From positions 141,412 through 183,175 of the forward strand of contig JAIEFR010000015.1 of assembly GCA_029066845.1 (NCBI GenBank): 41,764 bases of DNA, in the 5' to 3' direction. A model generated the notes under the pieces. That model searched no databases, was not told the origin of the DNA, and saw only the letters and a list, made by a program, of their open reading frames with translations. Shown here one piece after another: positions 34,212-41,764 of the stretch (position 1 is the stretch's first letter; each line of letters opens with the position of its first letter). This stretch comes from Clostridia bacterium (lineage in GTDB: Bacteria; Bacillota; Clostridia; Christensenellales; Borkfalkiaceae). Both the position numbers and the translations under genes were made by a program.

Positions 34212-36437
34212 TCACTTTTTGTTGAAATTTATAAGGCAGCCGCTTAAAATTATCTTCTTTTCCTCCTCGGTAAGCGCGCCGAGAGTCAAATAGATATTCT
34301 TGGCCTTGCCTTCGGAAATATGCTTTGCGGGTATTGCCGCCTCTCCCTTTTCGACGAACGAGCGGATATTTTCAATATATATATAATCGCCAGTTTTGTA
34401 GTCGAACTGCTTGCAGACGAGGGGCAACATACCCCAGTTTATCAGGTTGGAACGGTAACGCTTGGTTGCGTACTCCAAAGCGATATTGGCAACGCCGCCC
34501 AGCACGCGCTGGCAGGAAGCCGCCTGCTCGCGCGCGGAACCGTCGCCCGGCTTTTTGGCAACTACCGCGCTGCCCAGCATCGTGTCCTTTGCAAGCTTTA
34601 TGCCTACTTTTTCGAGTATCTCTGCGTTAAGCGCGCCGTTTGCCCTGCGCTCCTCTTCCGCCTTTTTGATTTCCTTTGCCCTGCCCACGTATGCGGGGTC
34701 CTTGCGCGAAAGAGCGAACTCGGCAAGCCTTAGCGGGTTGGAACGGTAGGACGAAGTTTCGCCCGAAGGAATGAGTTCGTCGGTGGTAGTGACCTCGTCG
34801 TTGATGACAGAGGCAACGCAGATGAGCAGGTTGTCCGCAAGGGGAAGCTGTTCGGGCCAGTCGGCAATGTTGTTGCCGTAAATAAGCTGTTCTTCGGGCT
34901 TGGGGTTGCCTGCGCCGTGATATACGCGGTGCTCGTAAATAGAGCCGTCGAAATAATACTTTTTAACCTTTTTGGTGTACTCAACCTCGGTTGCGGGGGT
35001 CAGAACGCCGCCGTTTGCCGCCGTTGCCGCAATCGAACGCGCGTCCATAAGAGCGACCGCCGCAAGCTGACCTTCGCCGAGCTTGCTGCCCTCCCTGTTT
35101 TCGAAGTTGCGCGTGGTGTGACGAATGGAAATGCCGTTGTCCGCAGGAGTGTCGCCCGCACCGAAGCAGGGTCCGCAGAACGCCGTTTTGCAAATCGCAC
35201 CCGCGCCCATAAGCGCGGAAATATAGCCGTTGTCCACAAGGCACTTGTACACGGGCTGGGACTGGGGATAGACGTTGAGCAGAAACTCGCCGTTGCCGCA
35301 GTTTTTGCCGCGCAAGATTTCGGCGGCTTCGGCAACGTTTTCGTAGGTGCCGCCCGCACAGCCTGCAATTACGCCCTGGCTGACGTACACCTTGCCGTCC
35401 TTAATTCTGTCGAGAAGGCGGTAAGGCTTTGCCCCCTCGCCCTTTAACTTGTTGCCCGCCTTTTCCACTTCGGAAAGAATGTCTGCCGCGTTGTCGATGA
35501 CCTCGCGTATGGTGTACGCGTTGGACGGGTGGAACGGAAGCGCAATCATAGGCTCTATTTTGGAAAGGTCGATGACAACCGCGCCGTCGTAGTATGCGGG
35601 GTCGGTGGGGTGAAGCTCCTTAAAGTCACCCTCTCTGCCGTGAATTCTGAAAAATTCTCTGGTGGTTTCGTCCGTTTCCCATATGCTGGAAAGGCAGGTC
35701 GTTTCGGTGGTCATAACGTCGATGCCGCTGCGGAAGTCCATTGAAAGGTTCTTTATTCCGGGGCCGATAAATTCCAGAATTTTATTCTTGACGAAGCCCT
35801 TTTTGAAGGTCGCGCCGACAAGCGCGATTGCAACGTCGTGGGGACCTACGCCCTTTCTAGGCTTGCCCTTTAAGTAGACTGCGATGATTTCGGGGCGTTT
35901 GACGTCGTAGGTCTGACCGAGAAGCTGTTTGACAAGCTCAGGTCCGCCCTCGCCCACCGCCATAGTGCCGAATGCGCCGTAACGCGTGTGGCTGTCAGAG
36001 CCGAGAATCATTTTGCCGCAGCCCGCCTCGGCTTCACGCATATACTGGTGAATTACTGCAATGTGCGGGGGAACGTAGTTGCCACCGTACTTTTTAGCCG
36101 CCGAGTAGCCGAATAAATGGTCATCCTCGTTGATGGTGCCGCCCACCGCGCACAGCGAATTGTGGCAGTTGGTCAGCGTGTAGGGCACGGGGAATTCTTT
36201 CAGCCCCGAAGCCTTTGCCGTCTGGATAATTCCCACGTAGGTTATGTCGTGGGATGCAAGCGCGTCGAAAGAGATTTTCAGGTTCTCGCCGTCGCCCTTG
36301 TTGTGGCTTTTCAGAATCGAATACGCAAGCGTGCCCTTGATGGCTTTCTGCTTTTTCGCCTCAACCATAAAAGCGTGGTTTTCCTTAACGAGCGTGCCGC
36401 CCATATAGTAAACGCCGCCTTTGATAAGTTTAATCAT
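34212..36437 (-). CDS. Aconitase-superfamily hydratase (YbhJ-like)
   Basis: 741 residues from the ATG at 36437, which has GGAGGT before it. The open frame reaches 36485, but its extra 16 residues precede the ribosome binding site. Aconitase features: SDSHTRYGAFGTMAVGEGG, C in AGCAGGT, CGPCFGAGDTP for the [4Fe-4S] cluster, and the C-terminal swivel with GSAREQAA and RSNLINWGMLPLVCK. The overall form resembles the uncharacterised YbhJ/'hydratase' group rather than TCA aconitase A or the two-subunit LeuCD. The substrate is not known; citrate/isocitrate activity is possible but not shown. Own promoter, divergent from the gene at 36570. Confidence 0.85.
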   Translation of the reverse strand: MIKLIKGGVYYMGGTLVKENHAFMVEAKKQKAIKGTLAYSILKSHNKGDGENLKISFDALASHDITYVGIIQTAKASGLKEFPVPYTLTNCHNSLCAVGGTINEDDHLFGYSAAKKYGGNYVPPHIAVIHQYMREAEAGCGKMILGSDSHTRYGAFGTMAVGEGGPELVKQLLGQTYDVKRPEIIAVYLKGKPRKGVGPHDVAIALVGATFKKGFVKNKILEFIGPGIKNLSMDFRSGIDVMTTETTCLSSIWETDETTREFFRIHGREGDFKELHPTDPAYYDGAVVIDLSKIEPMIALPFHPSNAYTIREVIDNAADILSEVEKAGNKLKGEGAKPYRLLDRIKDGKVYVSQGVIAGCAGGTYENVAEAAEILRGKNCGNGEFLLNVYPQSQPVYKCLVDNGYISALMGAGAICKTAFCGPCFGAGDTPADNGISIRHTTRNFENREGSKLGEGQLAAVALMDARSIAATAANGGVLTPATEVEYTKKVKKYYFDGSIYEHRVYHGAGNPKPEEQLIYGNNIADWPEQLPLADNLLICVASVINDEVTTTDELIPSGETSSYRSNPLRLAEFALSRKDPAYVGRAKEIKKAEEERRANGALNAEILEKVGIKLAKDTMLGSAVVAKKPGDGSAREQAASCQRVLGGVANIALEYATKRYRSNLINWGMLPLVCKQFDYKTGDYIYIENIRSFVEKGEAAIPAKHISEGKAKNIYLTLGALTEEEKKIILSGCLINFNKK

Positions 36438-36466
36438 AGATAACCTCCGTGAGTGTGTACGGATAT

Positions 36467-36495
36467 ATTCTACAATAAAACGCATTTTTTTTCAA
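36467..36495 (-). promoter_or_regulatory. Promoter of the aconitase-like hydratase
   Basis: Minus strand: TTGAAA (36495-36490), 17 bases, TAGAAT (36472-36467). Leader about 23 bases with a ribosome binding site. Its -35 is 40 bases from the -35 of the divergent gene. Confidence 0.8.
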
Positions 36496-36534
36496 CCGTT
36501 ATTGACAGGAATTTAAAATTTGTCGCCGCGCGGG

Positions 36535-36563
36535 TTGCGTTTTGGCGCGTTTGAGGTTATAAT
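36535..36563 (+). promoter_or_regulatory. Leaderless promoter of the small membrane protein at 36570
   Basis: Plus strand: TTGCGT (36535-36540), 17 bases, TATAAT (36558-36563), then AGCCTT and the ATG at 36570. The predicted transcript starts at the ATG; there is no room for a Shine-Dalgarno. Confidence 0.75.
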
Positions 36564-36569
36564 AGCCTT

Positions 36570-37055
36570 ATGAAAACCTTTAAATATAAGTTTACTCCGC
36601 TTATGAAAGCGTTGATGATACTCGGTATGGTGCTGTGCGCCCTCGGGTTCGGACTCAACCTTTTTTATTGCATACGCAACGGCGCGAGCCACGCAGCCGA
36701 CCCCGTCTACCCCGTTTTGCAGTACGTGCTGATGTTTGTTGTTACCGTTGTGCTGTTCGTACTGCTTTTCAGTATTCTGCTGTTTTCGGCGTACTCGGTT
36801 GACGACAAGTTTTTCAAGACTAAGTTCGGGCTGATTGTAAGCAAATATGACGTGACCAAAATAAAAGAGGTCGTGCTGGACAGAAAGACGAACAAGCTGA
36901 CCGTCAATTTCGAAAGCGGCGAATTTATTGTGATTGTTGTCAAGCAGGAATGGTACGAAGATTTTATTAACGCCGTGCTGGAAGCAAACCCCAAAATCGA
37001 ATACACCGTCAACTCGCTGGAAAACGACGGCACGAACAAGGACGAAAAGAAATAA
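36570..37055 (+). CDS. Small membrane protein with a PH-like C-terminal domain
   Basis: 161 residues. Two membrane helices (about 12-33 and 48-73), then a soluble domain (76-148) reading SVDDKFFKTKFGLIVSKYD, IKEVVLDRKTNKLTVNF and a final helix EWYEDFINAVLEANP. That order (strands, then one C-terminal helix) resembles bacterial PH-like domains (bPH/YcxB-type) placed after two helices. The C-terminus is charged. Function unknown. It is the only plus-strand gene in this half, with its own promoter and terminator, lying between the hydratase and surface protein B. Confidence 0.65.
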   Translation: MKTFKYKFTPLMKALMILGMVLCALGFGLNLFYCIRNGASHAADPVYPVLQYVLMFVVTVVLFVLLFSILLFSAYSVDDKFFKTKFGLIVSKYDVTKIKEVVLDRKTNKLTVNFESGEFIVIVVKQEWYEDFINAVLEANPKIEYTVNSLENDGTNKDEKK

Positions 37056-37070
37056 ATTGAAAATGTAAAA

Positions 37071-37107
37071 GCCCCGCGCACGGTGTGCGCGGGGCTCTCT
37101 TTTTTTT
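37071..37107 (+). terminator. Strong terminator, possibly bidirectional
   Basis: Eleven-base GC-rich stem, 37071-37081 with 37085-37095, three-base loop, followed on the plus strand by TCTC and eight Ts (37100-37107). It ends the gene at 36570. On the minus strand, four Us follow the stem, so it may also end surface protein B, whose stop codon overlaps the T-run. Confidence 0.85.
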
Positions 37108-40100
37108 AATCTTTTTTGTCCGTTTCGTCAGTTAAGCCCAAATCGGTTATAGGGTCCGCGGGGGTGTAGAAGCCGCCGACGTCGAACACTCTGCCGTCGT
37201 CCACGGGCATAGGCGCGACGTAATTGCGCACCACCGTCCTGGTTGCGGGAGCCGCGCGGTCAACGGGCGAAGCCTGCTTCTTGGTCGTGTCTATCTTTGT
37301 TGTAGTCACGGTGGTCATAACCGCGTCGGGAGGGCATACGGGAGTTGCATCCTTTGCCTCCTCCTTCTGTTCCGCCGACTGCTGCGCGTTGGGCGCAAGC
37401 ACGCTTTTAAGCGCAAGCGTTATAATCTCCGTCAACGTATCCACGGTCACGGCTTTGCCCGTATTGGCGTCGGTCATTAAAGGCTGACCTCCTTTGAGTT
37501 CGGCGCGGAGCTTTGCCATTTCACATTCCACCCTTGCCGCCACGGACTGTTCCGAACGGAGCGCGGAAAGCTGGTTTTCAATGCTGATAAGCAGCGCGCT
37601 GTCGCCTATGCCGTTCGCCGTCTGGGGCTGTGCCTGCACCTGAGGCGCCTGTTGTGCCTGAGGCATTTGCATCTGACCGCCCATCATCTGGGGCATCATT
37701 TGCGGCATCATCATCTGAGGCATTGCCTGCTGCTGATTGAGCCTTGCCATACGCTCCTCGCGCTCTAAGCGGCGTTCTTCCTGCTCGCGCTTCTTCTCTT
37801 CCTTTTCTTCAAGTCTGCGCTGCTCCTCGCGCTCACGCTTTTTCTTAGCCGCGCGTGCTATCAACGCGATTACGGTTATGAACAGTATAAGCGCAACGAC
37901 TGCAATAACCAGCCACAGCCAGTTGGTCACAACAAACTTGACTATCTTATCCCAAAGCGTAAGCTCCTTTGCAGGAGTTGTATAAGGCACGTTAAGAACC
38001 TGCGCCACGGTGCTGTCAAGCTTAAAGTTAGTTTCATCCAAAAGGTCAGCTTGCATATAATAAGACGTTTCGTATGCAAGTTCGTCTGCCGCTACCTCCT
38101 GAGTGCAAGCTTCGTCCGCAAAGAATTTCAAGCCAACCGCTTGCGCAATCGCCGCAGCGGATATGCCGTCGCTCTTGAACACGGGCTTGCCGTCCGCGCC
38201 AATAGTTGCAGTAATGACTGCCCTTTCCAAAGTCCAATCAACCGCTCTTTCAATTGTCGGGTCGAGAACTATTTCGTCATAGACAGCAACTGCGAACAAG
38301 GTCTTTTTAAGCGTTGTGCTTGCCGTTGCCCATTCATAGCGCGCGGTGTCCGTCAATGCAAATACCGCCTTGTATGTACCTGCGTTTAAGCCCGCGATAG
38401 TTTTGCTTTCGACGAACGACATAAGTGCGCCGTCATAGCCCGTAAAGTCTGTTGCCGCGGGTTTCAGTTCGTTGCCGTTATAAGTTAAGCTGCCGCTATA
38501 TACGGGCAATGCAACTTTTACTTTTGCAACCTCGATTTCAACGGTTGTCGTAAAATCGTTTGCGCCGTCGTTATACATAACCGTTATAGTCTGCGTGCCT
38601 ACTTCAAGCAAACCGCCGTCGCGCAATGTTGCGCAGGTCACGGTTAAATCTTCAACCTTAACTTCCTCTTTCGTGCCATTATTGAACTCGATTTCTGCCT
38701 TAATCTTAGCTATAACGTCGTCCAGCGTGCTGTTTATATCAAACTTTGCGCCGTCCTCCACCTTTGCCGAAACGCCCGTTACCACCGCGTCACTGATGAA
38801 AATCGCAAATTCAACGGGCGCTATTCCGCCGTTATAGTTTGCGGGGTCGGTCGGGTCAAACTCAAACACAACCTTATATTCGCCCGCTTCCTTAATTTCG
38901 GTAACCGTATCCCAGTTGCCGTTCACAAGCTTCTTGTAAACTGGCGCTTTGGGCGTCGCCGCCGCAGGTATACTTGCGGGGTCGAGGTCGGCAACCGTAA
39001 ATGCGAAGCCGCTTCCGTCAGGGTCATAAGTCGCCTTATATCCACCGTTGTCGTCCTCCGTCAGTCCGCTGATTGCGGAGGGCTTAAACGTCGCGCCGCT
39101 CGCGTCTACGTCCGCCTTTGCAACGTTAACGGTGAAGGTTGCAGTACTACCGTCCGAATATGTAACCGTTATAGTGCGCTGACCTGCCGCAAGCAAACCG
39201 TCGCCGTGCGTGGAATCGGCTGTCAATGTGTACCCTTCCGCACTGAGCGTTTTCGTGTCGCCATTGTTGTACGAAAGCACGACTTCCAGACCGTCTTTCA
39301 AATTTTCCAAACCCTTGGAAGCGTCCAGAGTAAAGCCTTCGGGCAAGGTATACGTAGGCGTTATTCCGTTTACAGCAACGTCGGTTACCGTAACCGTAAA
39401 CGTCGCCGTTTTTGTAACGTCGCCCTTTTTCCACGTAACCGTAATTTCGTTATTTTCCGAAGAGAAATTGTCGGGAATAGTTACGGTGTAGCTGTCTTTA
39501 TCCAGTGTATCCCCGTCACCGTTGTTGAAAATTGCATCTACTGACAACAGAGTGTCTATGTTCAAATCTTCAACCTTAGCGGAGCTATAAATAACACCTG
39601 TCTGCGTATAGTTTGGCGTAAGCGTATCTACCAGCACCGCGCTAACCGTTACGGTTTTAACGTTTGTTGAAGTCTTTCCGCCGTAAATTACGTTAAACGC
39701 GCACTGTCCCGAGGTGAGCACGTTTTTATCGTTTGCAGGCGTTACCTTTACGGTGAAGTTGTCGCTGGCACTCAACGTCTTTTTGGTTCCGTTGCCATCA
39801 TCATAAGTTACTTCCACCGTCAAATATTGCTTAATTGTATTTGCCGCGTCACCTTCCCAAAGCTTGGTGCCAGCAGGAACGTTGACTTCTTTGATAGTAA
39901 CTTTATCTATCCCTGCAACGGCAACCGTAATAGTAGTGTCGCCTTTAAGTTCCTTTTCGGTGCCGTCCACAGAGTATTTATAGATTACTTCGATTTTAAA
40001 ATCGCCGTCTTCCAAAGCAAAATCATCGGGCAAAGAATATTCGGTTGCTTTCAACGTCTTGCCCGTCGTGCCGTCGTTGTTTTTAATCTTGACGGTAAGC

Positions 40101-41764
40101 TGACCTTTAAGCGCGTCAGCACTTGTGGAGGTGTAAACCGTCGTGCCGTCGTGCGTTATAACAAGCTCTGCAGGAACCACCGCAAGTATTTCTGGGATAG
40201 TAACCGTGCAGCTTATGCTCGGTTTGTCTTTAAGCTGAACTGTAAGCTGCTTATTTTCGCCCGCAGTCAGCGTAGTGCCGGTTGCAAACTGAATTTCACT
40301 TACGTCGGCAATGCCGCCGTCCGTGCCGTCATTGTTGGTCTTTCTAACCTCTAAGCGATTAAGTACGTCTTCAAGCTTGGTCGAGGTAAATATGTCGCCC
40401 GAGCCAGTAAACGTCGCGGATATACCGCCAACCGCTATTTGCTCAACATTTATCCGCGTGCTGCCATTGCGGGTCTTGAAATTTTTATTGTCCGTGGGCG
40501 TGAAAGTCCAGTTATAATCTTTTGTAGTGCTTAAAACCTGACCGCTATCCCAGACGAGGGTGCCCTTGCCTTCCCACAATGTAGGTGGCTTTATGGTGGG
40601 GAAACCGCTGGTCGCGGTACCCGAAAAATACTTTTTAGTCGTTCCGTCCGCTTCCTCACCGTAATCAACGGTTGGCAGGAACGGGTCGATTTCCTGTTGC
40701 TCTATGGTAAATGTCAGTGATTTTTCCGCCGTGCCGCCGCCAACCCATTCAATGCCGCCAGCGATTGCCGCAACCTTTAAATTAAACTTGACTTTGTACG
40801 TACCCGATTCGGTTGCGGTAAGCGTTCTGTTTACCCCTTCCGCACTTAAACTGTACGTGCTTGAGGCTATCGTATCTTCGTCGAAATCCAACGCTTCAAC
40901 CGTTGTTTCTATATTTTTATAAGCGTTTGAATACGTTATATTAGAGCCGTATGCGGTTACGCTCGGTACATCATATTTGAACGCAAACGTTTTATTATTA
41001 CCGTCATACTCCTTCGGCGTGGTATCAGTTGTCGTAGGCGCCTTTATCTTTGTTGCGGTTACGTTCGTGGGGATAATCGTAAATACCTGACTACTCGGCG
41101 CAAAACTAGCAGTCGCGTCTGCGTGAGCACTGTAAAACGCATAACGGGTTATCTCTCTTTCTTCTGCGGTATTATTTTCAATTACAAGCCCGTATTGTTC
41201 GGGATGCTGTCCGACAGTATAAGTTACACCGTCGGCGTGGTGTTTACCGACCCAATCCGTAACGTTATTAATATTACTCACGTACGACCAAGTATTCAAA
41301 GCATAGGACGTAATCTCATCTTCTGACCAACTATCGTAAAACTTGTTTGTTCGTCCCGCATTAGGATTCAACGAAAATGACGTATTATACTCTATCGTAT
41401 AAATCGTATATGCTGGAACAGTAATTTTCAAAATTACTGGTGCGGCAGCCACTGCACTTTTATAAGTACTGTTCGATTCGACGCTAAAGGTGAAACTGTT
41501 GGAAGCCGCCTGCGCCGTTATGCCCGTAGGTTGCGTTGCAGACATAGTAGAATAATTACAATTCTGCGTTAATATGTTGGCTGTTTGGTATCTGATTTCA
41601 CCGAATTCTATCGTAGGCTGATTTGCCGCAGCTTCGGCGGTTACCTTATTATCGAATTTTAAAAATGAAAAAACTGCGCCTACACACAGTGCGACACAGA
41701 ATATGGGCGTGAGTATATAAAGCAACGCGCGCTTTACGGCACTTTGCTTACTTCTTAAAAGTGC
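37106..41764 (-). CDS. Large Ig/MBG-repeat surface protein with a long cytoplasmic tail (family member B), 5' end off the right edge
   Basis: 1552 residues in view. The frame stays open to the window edge and reads ALLRSKQSAVKRALLYILTP, matching member A one-to-one, so the TTG at 41725 is not the start; the real start is beyond 41764. After the signal helix come a divergent region, MBG-like modules, then about six Ig-like repeats of roughly 85-95 residues (pattern: YNDG..KTLS..YTL....L..G...ITVTY.DG). A membrane helix (LWLVIAVVALILFITVIAL) is followed by KKKRERE and a cytoplasmic tail with a charged coiled coil, a PQMM repeat, and the same C-terminal motif as member A. No sortase signal or enzyme motif. 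Surface protein of unknown ligand. Confidence 0.75.
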   Translation of the reverse strand, partial: ALLRSKQSAVKRALLYILTPIFCVALCVGAVFSFLKFDNKVTAEAAANQPTIEFGEIRYQTANILTQNCNYSTMSATQPTGITAQAASNSFTFSVESNSTYKSAVAAAPVILKITVPAYTIYTIEYNTSFSLNPNAGRTNKFYDSWSEDEITSYALNTWSYVSNINNVTDWVGKHHADGVTYTVGQHPEQYGLVIENNTAEEREITRYAFYSAHADATASFAPSSQVFTIIPTNVTATKIKAPTTTDTTPKEYDGNNKTFAFKYDVPSVTAYGSNITYSNAYKNIETTVEALDFDEDTIASSTYSLSAEGVNRTLTATESGTYKVKFNLKVAAIAGGIEWVGGGTAEKSLTFTIEQQEIDPFLPTVDYGEEADGTTKKYFSGTATSGFPTIKPPTLWEGKGTLVWDSGQVLSTTKDYNWTFTPTDNKNFKTRNGSTRINVEQIAVGGISATFTGSGDIFTSTKLEDVLNRLEVRKTNNDGTDGGIADVSEIQFATGTTLTAGENKQLTVQLKDKPSISCTVTIPEILAVVPAELVITHDGTTVYTSTSADALKGQLTVKIKNNDGTTGKTLKATEYSLPDDFALEDGDFKIEVIYKYSVDGTEKELKGDTTITVAVAGIDKVTIKEVNVPAGTKLWEGDAANTIKQYLTVEVTYDDGNGTKKTLSASDNFTVKVTPANDKNVLTSGQCAFNVIYGGKTSTNVKTVTVSAVLVDTLTPNYTQTGVIYSSAKVEDLNIDTLLSVDAIFNNGDGDTLDKDSYTVTIPDNFSSENNEITVTWKKGDVTKTATFTVTVTDVAVNGITPTYTLPEGFTLDASKGLENLKDGLEVVLSYNNGDTKTLSAEGYTLTADSTHGDGLLAAGQRTITVTYSDGSTATFTVNVAKADVDASGATFKPSAISGLTEDDNGGYKATYDPDGSGFAFTVADLDPASIPAAATPKAPVYKKLVNGNWDTVTEIKEAGEYKVVFEFDPTDPANYNGGIAPVEFAIFISDAVVTGVSAKVEDGAKFDINSTLDDVIAKIKAEIEFNNGTKEEVKVEDLTVTCATLRDGGLLEVGTQTITVMYNDGANDFTTTVEIEVAKVKVALPVYSGSLTYNGNELKPAATDFTGYDGALMSFVESKTIAGLNAGTYKAVFALTDTARYEWATASTTLKKTLFAVAVYDEIVLDPTIERAVDWTLERAVITATIGADGKPVFKSDGISAAAIAQAVGLKFFADEACTQEVAADELAYETSYYMQADLLDETNFKLDSTVAQVLNVPYTTPAKELTLWDKIVKFVVTNWLWLVIAVVALILFITVIALIARAAKKKREREEQRRLEEKEEKKREQEERRLEREERMARLNQQQAMPQMMMPQMMPQMMGGQMQMPQAQQAPQVQAQPQTANGIGDSALLISIENQLSALRSEQSVAARVECEMAKLRAELKGGQPLMTDANTGKAVTVDTLTEIITLALKSVLAPNAQQSAEQKEEAKDATPVCPPDAVMTTVTTTKIDTTKKQASPVDRAAPATRTVVRNYVAPMPVDDGRVFDVGGFYTPADPITDLGLTDETDKKD
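37134..37237 (-). repeat. 104-bp direct repeat, copy 2 (C-terminal motif of surface protein B)
   Basis: Partner of 29572-29675. Differences are mostly at third codon positions, so the protein motif is under selection or the two copies have been homogenised. Confidence 0.85.
38520..40445 (-). repeat. Tandem Ig-like protein repeats in surface protein B
   Basis: About six diverged units of roughly 85-95 residues, for example those ending ITVTYSDGSTATFTVNVA, ITVMYNDGANDFTTTVEI and ITVTWKKGDVTKTATFTV. One MBG-type unit (EAGEYKVVFEFDPTDPANY) lies between the last two. Bounds are approximate. They resemble bacterial Ig-like (Big_3/Big_4-type) folds. Confidence 0.6.
41688..41738 (-). repeat. 51-bp exact direct repeat, copy 2 (signal-anchor start of surface protein B)
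   Basis: Identical to 33964-34014. Beyond it toward the start, the genes differ by one inserted codon (Ala) and a few bases but remain alignable to the window edge. Confidence 0.9.

Noticed and set aside
36438-36485. 16 extra residues at the start of the aconitase-like hydratase
   Set aside because: They lie upstream of the GGAGGT site and within the promoter -10 region, so the ATG at 36437 is used.
37106-41725. TTG at 41725 as the start of surface protein B
   Set aside because: The frame remains open to the window edge and the upstream 13 codons match surface protein A, so the TTG is an internal leucine codon.
1-41764. CRISPR array, tRNA or rRNA genes, insertion sequences, prophage
   Set aside because: No regularly spaced short repeats, tRNA-like clover-leaf segments, rRNA cores, transposase or phage proteins were seen; repeats present are explained by the two surface genes.

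Overview
The window is a stretch of a low-to-mid GC Gram-positive (Bacillota, Clostridia-type) chromosome. Support comes from the rimP-nusA-rnpM-ylxQ-infB-rbfA-nrnA-truB-ribF block, a PolC-type replication gene in its usual place between ispG and rimP, the long 'clade II' single-chain PurL, good AGGAGG-type ribosome binding sites beside most genes, and sigma-A promoters with 17-base spacers. The style (large MBG/Ig-like surface proteins, a Cys-less PurF paralogue) suggests an uncultivated gut clostridial lineage such as Christensenellales; that placement is inference. Nearly everything is on the minus strand, so the genes read from right to left.

Layout, left to right. (1) 1-11283: translation and transcription housekeeping. 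In transcription order: nrdR, ispG, a PolC-derived exonuclease without polymerase, then from an internal promoter at about 8050-8078 rimP, nusA, rnpM (ylxR), ylxQ, infB, rbfA, nrnA, truB and ribF, which runs off the left edge. (2) 11284-23792: a compact de novo purine operon, purE-purC-(purF paralogue)-purF-purM-purN-purH-purD-purL, closed by a terminator at 11241-11271. purE is separated from purC by a second hairpin terminator, and purB and purK are absent here. (3) 23840-29450: small accessory genes: a divergent DUF1294 membrane protein, mscL, a hexapeptide acyltransferase, proB-proA, and a GNAT domain fused to a four-helix membrane protein. (4) 29547-41764: two very large surface proteins of one family flanking an aconitase-like hydratase and a small divergent membrane protein. 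The second surface gene has its 5' end beyond the right edge.

The most unusual content is in three places. The two surface proteins have unrelated-looking Ig/MBG ectodomains, but nearly identical DNA at the signal-anchor end and at the C-terminal cytoplasmic tail, so 'variable outside, constant inside'. One of them carries a nine-G run in its first codons. Separately, five genes lack a ribosome binding site and have a -10-like hexamer exactly six bases before the ATG, which predicts leaderless mRNAs beside ordinary Shine-Dalgarno genes. Finally, the PolC position holds a protein that keeps only the N-terminal, OB and DEDDh exonuclease domains.

No rRNA, tRNA, CRISPR array, insertion sequence or prophage gene was seen. 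No stretch longer than 300 bases is without a gene.
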